A stretch of DNA of 64,000 nucleotides from positions 62,001 to 126,000 of the forward strand of contig CAJUAO010000007.1 of NCBI GenBank assembly GCA_910584685.1, written 5' to 3'. Origin of the DNA: an uncultured Lachnospiraceae bacterium (GTDB lineage: Bacteria > Bacillota > Clostridia > Lachnospirales > Lachnospiraceae). Below the pieces are notes generated by a model, which was not told the origin of the DNA, ran no database searches, and worked only from the letters and a program-made list of their open reading frames with translations. The translations under genes and the position numbers were made by a program. This document shows positions 19,401-26,631 of this stretch, in pieces; position 1 is the stretch's first letter; each line of letters starts with the position of its first letter.

Positions 19401-19957
19401 AGGAGTATGAGTTTCCGGCAGAGGGAATGATTGGGCTGGTTCATCCTATTGAGCTTTCAGAGGAAGACTTGTCTGCATGGAGAGAACAGCTGTCAGATTA
19501 TGAGGTAATTCAGCCGGTAGAACAGTTGGAAAGACCGGTCTACAGAATTGCTAAAGATGAAGAAAATCAAAAAGAGATGACGCGTTTTGGGGGAATGCTT
19601 CTAAATGGATTATCACTATCAGGAAAGCTTCAGGGGATGGGCTGGAACAGAGGAGACGTAGAGGACGCAGGCGTCTATTACACCTTCTGCCGTGAAGACG
19701 GAGATGTGAGTGTAGAGCTGGAGTTTTCAGGAAGCTTTGTAGGCGACGAAAATGAAGAAGTTACCGTATATGGCGTTATTTTCCGCAGGAGAGGGGCAGC
19801 TTCAGATAATGGAGGCGATTACAGGAAGAATAGAGAGAATAGTCAATATAAGCTTAGTGAAATAAGTCCCAGATACTTAAGCGAAATTATTCTTCAGCTT
19901 ACAAGGGCAACTGCTTCAAGTCAGGAAAGGCTTTCCTATCCGGAGTGCAGAAGATAA
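16451..19957 (+). CDS. DUF4132 protein with HEAT-like helical region
   Basis: The protein has 1168 residues, behind ATGGAGG. Residues 1-850 are alpha-helical, with HEAT-like repeats ('VRYICISFLSEFWQDYKEEL', 'VREILAAVYAI'). The C-terminal 300 residues carry the DUF4132 pattern: 'LWTVGQWKELFVKNPVMHQF', 'LIWGLYEG' and a beta-rich end ('DDVSVELEFSG'-like). DUF4132 proteins occur with MoxR, vWA and SWIM genes; the biochemical role is unknown. It is the last of the five genes. The chemoreceptor gene 46 bases downstream has its own ribosome site and may be read through from here, as no terminator lies between. Confidence 0.8.
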   Translation: MNLNEERNYQRLLDTLDAMGLKDENRKLAEEYFDIMKGENKELLFKVKHQDFSVLDDKKREICAKYAEHCRKRNRMEELGRFVKFAAAVGGSTSYYVLISYGWNLDHIQDFLTPEQIEAVRAEGIVWNEYYVKRAGDYIKASPQILREAMKLCYNESDNAKVLLAGLSLYYTKTKKSNKLKGKIFKEEPDKNERETVSFLENSLIESIDNLFTGAKPSEVELDNMKSFVRKGKPDEKLPEEIYNALRGKAVSEYLITLLAGVSFMAIEYSKTFVRFIHLSAAINHTVTLNACLEMGGRPWFNKNISMLEDDFPVRREDFMLWCLEHKILEPLKRAAESEPNVIKSMVSMVSTEQYQELSACVRESNTDLYREINASGAKEFHLKLAKELADDYKQGSEEVRQYLLGEANLDVLYPFVDGWRKEWYYSTSRYEKINKLLDNANEQQMYRRGLVMEGLCLKSGFFTYYWKPCKNKKINRDAIIEILNIFQEEKLPISYQLELLGGIHDGIYQDKEKVKFINECVYAISQRKTEYGEELVRLSKEGTATVRYICISFLSEFWQDYKEELLSCAVDSSKQVREILAAVYAIHKECEPEIKAMLSSKKSQEREMAVLVIKKWGVDLWRTDLEAALEKEKSKKIKELIQVYLGMENTEEAAVTMTCDDLVKELLKGGKKRKVSWVTETPLSQVHMTDGTPASEDYMAAILVAYADMGIPGVNKDSARLAEQLNSAELSSYMVMLFNKWLEEGGEAKKKWVLYAASIHGGDEIIPVIFNQIQEWPKAARGAIAAEAVRALALNGSSTALLLVDQISRKFKFRQVKKAAGDALNYAAEQLGITRAELEDRIVPNLGFDETMEQSFDYGTRSFRVVLTTVLELEIYDETDKKLKSMPSPGKKDDLVKAKAANDAFKLLKKQLKTVAGNQKLRLEQALCTERLWTVGQWKELFVKNPVMHQFAAGLIWGLYEGGNLKETFRYMEDGSFNTVDEEEYEFPAEGMIGLVHPIELSEEDLSAWREQLSDYEVIQPVEQLERPVYRIAKDEENQKEMTRFGGMLLNGLSLSGKLQGMGWNRGDVEDAGVYYTFCREDGDVSVELEFSGSFVGDENEEVTVYGVIFRRRGAASDNGGDYRKNRENSQYKLSEISPRYLSEIILQLTRATASSQERLSYPECRR

Positions 19958-20003
19958 TATTATAAAAGTTACAATATGATAAATTTCAGGAGGAAAAAGA
20001 CTT

Positions 20004-21557
20004 ATGGAAAACAATAGGAAGACACATTTATCAGCATTGGATGAGTATATAAACAAGGTTTATATATTAGTTCTGGCAGTAATACTGGGAGCGTGCCAGT
20101 GCGCGGGAATTTTGTACACCTTTGAAAAAATTATGGGCTGGCTGCCTTCAGTCAGCTGGATAGCGTTAATTGCTTTTGACGTTTCAAATGTTTTTTACCT
20201 TTTAATCGGAATATTTTTTATTAAGACAGGATTTTCAGAGGGACACGTAAAAAAATCCAAGCTTAAGGAAGTGAAAATATTTCTCTTAGGTATAGTATTG
20301 GTTCAGTTTAATTTTATTATATATATGGTTCCGTCTAAAGATTTTTGGAGCTTTGCATTTTTCTTTGTTGTGCTTATGGCATTCTTTTTAGATTATAAAA
20401 TGATTATCATAGCATCGTTAGAGGTTGGAGTGTCATTAGTGGCATCATGGATTATAAAAGCCGATGTATTACTGCCTTTGAAGGACGGAATGTTTATGTC
20501 AAACATACTTAACAGAATTGTTTGCGTAAGCCTCTCGCTTCCAACAATAGTACTTTTAACATATCTTATAAGCCGGTTTCTTGTCAATGCAAAGAAGGAC
20601 GAAATGGAGCGTAATAACGAGCAGGTAAAAAATGTGCTTAATTCTGTACAGGCATTGTCAGATAAGCTGTTTCGTGCAGGAAACGCCCTTTCACAGATAT
20701 CAGAAAATGAAAGCACCTCCGTGGAGGAATTGTCAGCTACAAGCGAGCAGCTTCTTGAAAGCAGCAATATGCTTGGCACCAAGACAGAAGAAAGCATGGC
20801 TAACCTTAATGAGCTTGACGAATGGAAGAATGTGGTTGCAGACAATGTGGAAAAGGTTGAGATGACATCAAACGACTTGCTTAATAAGTCAAAGGAAAAT
20901 GAAAAGCAGCTGTCAGACCTTAAATCAATCAACAAGGATGTATCAGATTCAATGGTTGCAACAACAGACGTGGCTCGAAAGCTGTCAGAGGCAGTGGAGC
21001 AGATAGGAACAACACTTAGCCTTATTAATGAAATATCCGAATCAACTAATTTACTGGCATTAAATGCATCTATTGAAGCAGCAAGGGCAGGAGAGGCCGG
21101 CAAAGGCTTTGCGGTAGTGGCGCAGGAGGTAGGAAATCTGGCAAACAATACAAGGGAATCCCTTGAGGAGGTAGAGACAGTAATAGCAAGAGTACAGAGT
21201 AATGTAGATGAAATAATAATGCATGTGGGTGAAAACTCAACAAAGCTTGAGAAGCAGAACGAATATTTTACAAATGTATTTGCCGGAATAAAGGATATGA
21301 CAGAGCTGCTTTTAGTATCGGCAGCTGCGGTAGGTACAATGGGAGAGGCCCACGGTAAGCAGGCTATGGTTATAAAAAATACCGTATCAATAAATAAGGA
21401 GATAGCCGAAAGCATAAGAAATGAAAACACCCAGTTTAATTGTATCAATGACATGGTAGAGAGCAATGTAAACGATATTTCAGAGATGACAGCCCAGATT
21501 AATGCAATTAACGAAATGGTTGACGAGATAAATAAGCTTTTAAAAAGTGAAGAATAG
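20004..21557 (+). CDS. Membrane chemoreceptor (MCP) without extracellular sensor, copy 1
   Basis: The protein has 517 residues. The first 195 or so form about six hydrophobic segments with very short loops, so sensing is probably in or at the membrane. No clear HAMP domain follows. The rest is a long coiled coil with the conserved MCP tip 'NLLALNASIEAARAGEAG' and 'KGFAVVAQEVGNLA', which contacts CheA and CheW. It is highly similar along its whole length to the gene at 22925. A terminator follows. The lack of a terminator between it and DUF4132 leaves open that it belongs to the preceding operon. Confidence 0.9.
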   Translation: MENNRKTHLSALDEYINKVYILVLAVILGACQCAGILYTFEKIMGWLPSVSWIALIAFDVSNVFYLLIGIFFIKTGFSEGHVKKSKLKEVKIFLLGIVLVQFNFIIYMVPSKDFWSFAFFFVVLMAFFLDYKMIIIASLEVGVSLVASWIIKADVLLPLKDGMFMSNILNRIVCVSLSLPTIVLLTYLISRFLVNAKKDEMERNNEQVKNVLNSVQALSDKLFRAGNALSQISENESTSVEELSATSEQLLESSNMLGTKTEESMANLNELDEWKNVVADNVEKVEMTSNDLLNKSKENEKQLSDLKSINKDVSDSMVATTDVARKLSEAVEQIGTTLSLINEISESTNLLALNASIEAARAGEAGKGFAVVAQEVGNLANNTRESLEEVETVIARVQSNVDEIIMHVGENSTKLEKQNEYFTNVFAGIKDMTELLLVSAAAVGTMGEAHGKQAMVIKNTVSINKEIAESIRNENTQFNCINDMVESNVNDISEMTAQINAINEMVDEINKLLKSEE

Positions 21558-21566
21558 ATTTATGAA

Positions 21567-21613
21567 AAGGGTAAGCAATATATTCAAAAGGGAATATGTA
21601 CTTACCCTTATTA
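21567..21613 (+). terminator. Terminator after chemoreceptor copy 1
   Basis: AAGGGTAAG at 21567 pairs with CTTACCCTT at 21601, followed by ATTATT. The loop contains a smaller AT-rich stem. The stretch 21558-21905 has no gene; it holds this hairpin, the promoter below and otherwise AT-rich leader. Confidence 0.7.
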
Positions 21614-21648
21614 TTTAGAATAATATTTAGAGTATTAATAAATTCAAA

Positions 21649-21677
21649 TTGACAGCTTTTGTATAAAATGTTATGAT
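21649..21677 (+). promoter_or_regulatory. Sigma-A promoter of the KAS III-like gene
   Basis: TTGACA at 21649-21654, a 17-base spacer and TATGAT at 21672-21677 give a near-consensus promoter. The leader to the ATG at 21906 would be about 220 bases, AT-rich, with no structure I can name. Confidence 0.65.
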
Positions 21678-21905
21678 TATAGCAATATGTAAGTCAAAAA
21701 TATCTCAGTAAAATATAAAAATTAAAAAATAATATACATCAAAAGAGAAAATCAGTTACGTGTAAAACAAAATGTTTGTCTGCGTAATATAAGGAATTAA
21801 AAGTAATAGATAAAAGGATAAAAATTTTAAATAAAATACATTCAGATAAAATATACAGATAGATATTTGCTTATATATTAATTTAAAAAATTGAGGTATA
21901 TGCGT

Positions 21906-22907
21906 ATGAAGAATGTGATTATTGAAGGTACAGGCGTTTATATTCCAACTAATAAGGTATATAATGAGCAGTTGGATGAGCATTTTGAGAAAAGAGGACT
22001 TAGTGCACATAGTCTGATGAATCATTTGGGAAGAAGAAAGCGTTATTTCATCTCAGAAGGAGAAAATACAATTACAATGTCCATAAACGCAATTAATGAC
22101 TGCGTGAAAAAAAACAACATTAATCTAAAGGAAATAGAGATGGTTGTTGTATGTACAGATACACCGGAGTATCTTTTTCCGTCAGATGCCATGAAAATAG
22201 TAGGATTATATGGTGAACAATTATCAAATGTAAAAACAGCATTCACATTAAACAGCAACTGCACAGGTATGATACAGGGAATTGATGTGGTATATAAATA
22301 TATGAAGGCATCAGACATAAAGAAGGCGCTGGTAGTGGGATGCTTCTGTATAACGCCTATAGCGCTGTGGGCAGACACTGTAGTATATGCTACATTTGCG
22401 GATGCTGCGGCATGTGTTGCACTTACTATGAGTGATGGCGAGACAAGAAAGGGCTTTTTGGATACAAAGGTATCCGTGAATGCAGGCTATCACGAATATA
22501 TTACATATCCTAAGTGCGGAATGTCAAAGGTTCCACTGAAGGCAATAGAGCCAAACGAAAAGAGGCTTGAATGGAATCCGTTTCCTATGGACTTTATTCC
22601 TGAGGAATGGACAAAGGCAATAAAAGAGGTGCTTGGACGGAACGGATTAGAAGCGAAGGACATTGATTATTATATATTTTCACAGCTTAGCGATGTGTAT
22701 AATACGGAAACATTAAATTTACTGGGAATTTCACCTGATGATAAAAAGTATTTCTTTGTGGGTAAGGAGTACGGCTATACAGGCAATACCTGTCCTATAT
22801 TATGCTTAAACCGCATGTGGGATATGTATTCACAGCCGGATACAAAAATTATTATTTGCACGGTAGGTGCAGGATATTCTATAATCGTACAATTATATCA
22901 ATTTTAG
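21906..22907 (+). CDS. KAS III-like (FabH-related) ketoacyl synthase with altered active site
   Basis: The start is probably the ATG at 21906, nine bases after TTGAGG; an in-frame ATG lies at 21900. The protein has 333 residues with the thiolase fold of 3-oxoacyl-ACP synthase III: 'ISEGENTITMSINAI', nucleophile C119 in 'NSNCTGM', and an Asn in 'YTGNTCP' (N294). The usual His of the 'HQAN' motif is replaced by Ser (S259 in 'IFSQLSD'), so decarboxylative condensation may be impaired or different. It may be an acyl-transfer or specialised synthase. It lies 17 bases before the second chemoreceptor, in one transcript, an unusual pairing. Confidence 0.75.
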   Translation: MKNVIIEGTGVYIPTNKVYNEQLDEHFEKRGLSAHSLMNHLGRRKRYFISEGENTITMSINAINDCVKKNNINLKEIEMVVVCTDTPEYLFPSDAMKIVGLYGEQLSNVKTAFTLNSNCTGMIQGIDVVYKYMKASDIKKALVVGCFCITPIALWADTVVYATFADAAACVALTMSDGETRKGFLDTKVSVNAGYHEYITYPKCGMSKVPLKAIEPNEKRLEWNPFPMDFIPEEWTKAIKEVLGRNGLEAKDIDYYIFSQLSDVYNTETLNLLGISPDDKKYFFVGKEYGYTGNTCPILCLNRMWDMYSQPDTKIIICTVGAGYSIIVQLYQF

Positions 22908-22924
22908 GAGGATGAAAGTGACGT

Positions 22925-24478
22925 ATGAGCGAAAATAAAAAGGTATATTTATCTGCGTTAGATGAATACATAAATAAGGTTTATATATTAGTCCTATTAT
23001 TAGTACCGGGAGCATGCCAGTGTGCAGGAATTTTGTATACTTTTGAGAAATTCATGGGATGGCTGCCGGCAGTTAGCTGGATAGCGCTTATAATATTTGA
23101 TGTTACTTGTCTTATTTATCTTGCAACAGGAATATTCTTTATTAAGACAGGATTTTCAAAAGGACTTGTTAAGGCGTCTAAGCTTAAGCTGGGAAAAATA
23201 TTCCTTGTGGTAATAATGTTTATTCAGTTTAACTTTATTTTATATATGGTTCCTGCCAAGGATTTTTGGGGCTTTGCCTTTTTCTTTGTTATACTTACAT
23301 CATTCTTTTTAGATTTTAAAATGGTAGCCATAACATCATTGGAAATTGCCGGCTCCCTTGTAGTGTCATGGATTGTAAGGGGAGATATACTGCTTCCTTT
23401 AAAGGATGAAATGTTTATTGCAAACATGCTTAACAGAATTGTTTGCGTAAGCCTTTCACTGCCAACAACAGTGCTTTTGACATATCTTATAAGCCGGTTT
23501 CTTGTTAATGCGAAGAAGGACGAAATGGAGCGTAATAACGAGCAGGTAAAAAATGTGCTTAATTCCGTACAGACATTGTCAGAAAATCTGTTCAGCGCAG
23601 GGAACGCCCTTTCGCAGATATCAGAAAATGAAAGCACATCAGTGGAGGAATTGTCAGCGACAAGCGAGCAGCTTGTTGAAAGCAGCAATGTACTCGGAAG
23701 CAAGACAGAGGAAAGCATGGCTAATCTTAATGAGCTTGACGAATGGAAGAATGTTGTCGCAGATAATGTGGAAAAGGTTGAAAGGACATCAAATGACTTA
23801 CTTAACAAGTCAAAGGAGAATGAAAAGCTGTTATCAGACCTTAAGTCAATTAACAAAGAGGTATCAGATTCAATGGTTGCCACAACAGAAGTGGCGCAGA
23901 AGCTGTCAGAGGCAGTGGAGCAGATAGGAACAACTCTCAGTCTCATTAATGAAATATCTGCGTCAACCAATCTTTTGGCGTTAAATGCGTCTATTGAGGC
24001 GGCAAGGGCAGGAGAAGCAGGAAGAGGCTTTGCGGTAGTGGCGCAGGAGGTAGGAAATCTGGCAAACAGCACAAAGGAATCTCTTGACGAGGTAGAGACA
24101 GTTATAGCAAGAGTACAGAGCAATGTTGATGAAATAACAATGCATGTGGGTGAAAACTCAAGAAAGCTTGAGAAGCAGAACGAATACTTTACAAATGTAT
24201 TTGCAGGAATAAAGGACATGACAGAGCTGCTTTTAGTATCGGCAGATGCCGTAAGCACAATGGGAGAGGCTCACGGTAAGCAGGCTATGGTTATACAAAA
24301 TACTGTATCCATAAATAAAGAGATAGCTGAAAGCATAAGAAATGAAAACACCCAGTTTAATTCTATCAATGACATGGTAGAGAGCAACGTAAACGATATT
24401 TCAGAAATGACGGCGCAGATTAATGCAATTAACGGAATGGTTGATGAGATTAATAAGCTTTTAAAAAGAGAGGAGTAA
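22925..24478 (+). CDS. Membrane chemoreceptor (MCP) without extracellular sensor, copy 2
   Basis: The protein has 517 residues, the same length as the gene at 20004, and most of the signalling half is identical. Differences cluster in the six-helix membrane part, where sensing would occur. The MCP tip is 'NLLALNASIEAARAGEAG' followed by 'RGFAVVAQEVGNLA'. It is transcribed with the KAS III-like gene and ends at a strong terminator. It is evidently a tandem duplicate; the near identity of the signalling part could reflect recent duplication or gene conversion. Confidence 0.9.
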   Translation: MSENKKVYLSALDEYINKVYILVLLLVPGACQCAGILYTFEKFMGWLPAVSWIALIIFDVTCLIYLATGIFFIKTGFSKGLVKASKLKLGKIFLVVIMFIQFNFILYMVPAKDFWGFAFFFVILTSFFLDFKMVAITSLEIAGSLVVSWIVRGDILLPLKDEMFIANMLNRIVCVSLSLPTTVLLTYLISRFLVNAKKDEMERNNEQVKNVLNSVQTLSENLFSAGNALSQISENESTSVEELSATSEQLVESSNVLGSKTEESMANLNELDEWKNVVADNVEKVERTSNDLLNKSKENEKLLSDLKSINKEVSDSMVATTEVAQKLSEAVEQIGTTLSLINEISASTNLLALNASIEAARAGEAGRGFAVVAQEVGNLANSTKESLDEVETVIARVQSNVDEITMHVGENSRKLEKQNEYFTNVFAGIKDMTELLLVSADAVSTMGEAHGKQAMVIQNTVSINKEIAESIRNENTQFNSINDMVESNVNDISEMTAQINAINGMVDEINKLLKREE

Positions 24479-24505
24479 ATAAAAGCAGCATAAAAATATA
24501 TAACG

Positions 24506-24578
24506 AAGAGCCTGTTGACGGAAGCTTTAAAACCGGCAGAATAGTTTATCTGCCATATTCGTCAGCAGGTTCTTTTTT
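24506..24578 (+). terminator. Long-stem terminator after chemoreceptor copy 2
   Basis: AAGAGCCTGTTGACG (24506-24520) pairs with CGTCAGCAGGTTCTT (24560-24574) with two G-T pairs, then TTTT. An inner stem GGCAGA/TCTGCC lies in the loop. Confidence 0.85.
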
Positions 24579-24624
24579 GCTGTCATTATAAATTATGGAA
24601 AATAGCGGATACAGATAAAATAAA

Positions 24625-24660
24625 GTTTCAACTAATGGTAGAAGGAGTTTCAACCAATGG
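24625..24660 (+). promoter_or_regulatory. Direct repeat, possible operator of ABC exporter
   Basis: GTTTCAACTAATGG at 24625-24638 and GTTTCAACCAATGG at 24647-24660 differ at one base and start 22 bases apart, about two helical turns. This phasing suits a dimeric regulator upstream of the exporter genes. No regulator gene is adjacent, so the binding protein is unknown. Confidence 0.45.
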
Positions 24661-24707
24661 ACTATTGCTTAAAAAATTAAAATAAGTTATTATTAATAAA
24701 GCACATC

Positions 24708-24738
24708 AAGAGCTTTAGCTTAAGAGCTTTAGCTCTTT
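24708..24738 (+). repeat. Tandem AAGAGCTTTAGCT repeat and hairpin in the exporter leader
   Basis: AAGAGCTTTAGCT occurs twice in tandem (24708-24720 and 24722-24734). The second copy can fold as AAGAGC/GCTCTT around TTTA followed by TT, a weak terminator-like structure 37 bases before the ABC start. It could act as an attenuator. Confidence 0.4.
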
Positions 24739-24774
24739 TAGTTCTTATAGAAAAAGCTGAAAGGAAAAATATTT

Positions 24775-26631
24775 ATGACGGATGCAAAGGATAAAAGTAA
24801 AAAGGACGGAAAGCCTAAATATAACATGTGGCAGAATTGCGGATATATGATTGGCATGGCTTGGAGGGAAAAAGAAAAAAAGGTTTTGGTTTTGTCATTT
24901 TTAACAGCGTTATTTACAGTGGCAGTCAATTTAATTAATCTTTATATTTCACCGTCCGTTTTATCAGCAGTTGAAAACAGAGCTTCAATATCCCGGCTCA
25001 TAATTATAGTATTGGTATTTGCAGGACTGCTGATGATATGTAATGGAGCCTTGGCGTATATTGACAGAAATATACAATATGGAAGAATACAGGTAAGAAT
25101 GGCTGTTATTGCGGCGCTTAACAAAAAAGCGGCAACAACCTCATATCCTAACGTTTTTGATGAGAAATTTATAAAGCTGCTTACAAAGTCAGGTGATGCT
25201 ACATGCAGCAATTCTCAGGCAACAGAAGCCATTTGGATTACCGTGACAAACTTATTTAAAAATATTTTAGGCTTTATTATTTATATGCTACTGCTTTTTT
25301 CTCTTGATTTTTGGCTGCTTATAGTCATTGTCGCTACCACGTTAACAGGTTATTTTATCGGTAAGCGTGTAAATGAATATGAATATCGTCATCGTGAAGA
25401 GCTTTCGGAATATGAAAGCAAAATGTGGTATATAAACGGAAGGGCTGAAGATTTTGGAGTGGCTAAGGATATTCGCATTTTTGGCATGAGAGCGTGGCTT
25501 GAAGAGCTTTCAAGAAAGGCTATGGAAGCGTTTACGTCATTTCATAGAAAGGCAAACGGAATTTATATATGGGGAAGGATTGCAGACCTTATTCTTGCAT
25601 TTATACGAAACGGAATCGCATACGCATACCTGATTACCATGGTATTAGATAACGGACTTAGCGCTTCAGAATTTTTATTATATTTTTCCGCTGTGGGCGG
25701 CTTTACGTCATGGGTATCGGGAATACTGGGAGACTTATCGGTTATGCACCGCCAAAGCTTAGATATATCTACCGTAAGAGAATGTATTGAATATCCTGAG
25801 CCATTTAAATTTAATAAAGGAGAGCCTCTTTATCCGGACAACGAAAAGGAATATGAGCTTAAGCTTGTGAATGTATCATTTAAATATCCTGAAAGTGAAG
25901 AATACGTTCTTGAACATATTAATCTTACTCTTAAGCCGGGGGAAAAGCTGGCGGTTGTGGGGCTTAACGGAGCAGGAAAGACAACCCTTGTTAAGCTTAT
26001 GTGCGGATTTTACGAGCCGACCTTAGGAAAGGTGCTTCTTAACGGAAGGGATATAAGAGAATATAACAGACGGGATTACTATAAAATGTTCTCGGCGGTT
26101 TTTCAGAGCTTTTCCCTTCTTGCTGCGACAATAGCAGCTAATGTAGCCCAGTCTGAGGACTCCATTGATATGGAAAGGGTCAGGGAATGTGTAAATCAGG
26201 CTGGTCTCCTTGAAAAAACACAGTCGCTGCCTGACGGATTTGAAACATATTTAAACAGGTCAGTTTATGAAAACGCAGTTATGCTTTCGGGAGGAGAAAC
26301 CCAGAGGCTTATGCTGGCGAGAGCATTATATAAGGAAGCGCCTATTATAATACTTGACGAGCCTACGGCAGCCCTTGACCCTATTGCAGAGGCAAATTTG
26401 TATCAGAAGTATAATGAAATGACATTGGGAAAATCCTCAGTTTATATATCTCACAGGCTTGCTTCCACGAAGTTTTGCGACCGGATTATTTTCATAGAAG
26501 ATAACAGGATAACGGAGGAGGGTACGCACCAGGAACTTATTAATAAAGGCGGCAGATATTCAGAGCTGTTTTTAGTTCAAAGCAAATACTATAGAGATGA
26601 GGTCAGTGAAAATGAAGAAAGTAAGAGATAA
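24775..26631 (+). CDS. ABC exporter half-transporter 1 (membrane plus ATPase)
   Basis: The protein has 618 residues, with about six membrane helices in the first 330, then an ATPase domain: Walker A G396-L-N-G-A-G-K402-T, signature 'LSGGETQR', Walker B 'IIILDEPTAALDP' with catalytic Glu, and the switch His in 'YISHRLAS'. This type exports lipids, peptides or drugs. It overlaps the next gene by 20 bases, and the pair very likely forms a heterodimer. The start ATG has AAAGGAAAA upstream. The substrate is unknown. Confidence 0.9.
   Translation: MTDAKDKSKKDGKPKYNMWQNCGYMIGMAWREKEKKVLVLSFLTALFTVAVNLINLYISPSVLSAVENRASISRLIIIVLVFAGLLMICNGALAYIDRNIQYGRIQVRMAVIAALNKKAATTSYPNVFDEKFIKLLTKSGDATCSNSQATEAIWITVTNLFKNILGFIIYMLLLFSLDFWLLIVIVATTLTGYFIGKRVNEYEYRHREELSEYESKMWYINGRAEDFGVAKDIRIFGMRAWLEELSRKAMEAFTSFHRKANGIYIWGRIADLILAFIRNGIAYAYLITMVLDNGLSASEFLLYFSAVGGFTSWVSGILGDLSVMHRQSLDISTVRECIEYPEPFKFNKGEPLYPDNEKEYELKLVNVSFKYPESEEYVLEHINLTLKPGEKLAVVGLNGAGKTTLVKLMCGFYEPTLGKVLLNGRDIREYNRRDYYKMFSAVFQSFSLLAATIAANVAQSEDSIDMERVRECVNQAGLLEKTQSLPDGFETYLNRSVYENAVMLSGGETQRLMLARALYKEAPIIILDEPTAALDPIAEANLYQKYNEMTLGKSSVYISHRLASTKFCDRIIFIEDNRITEEGTHQELINKGGRYSELFLVQSKYYRDEVSENEESKR

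Noticed and set aside
20393..21466. Long minus-strand open frame (357 codons) inside chemoreceptor copy 1
   Set aside because: It is antisense to a clear MCP gene, Ser/Thr-rich as expected from the reverse of its codons, has no ribosome site and recurs in the same place in the second MCP copy.
23224..24258. Long minus-strand open frame inside chemoreceptor copy 2
   Set aside because: It mirrors the one in copy 1 for the same reason; it reflects codon bias of the sense gene.
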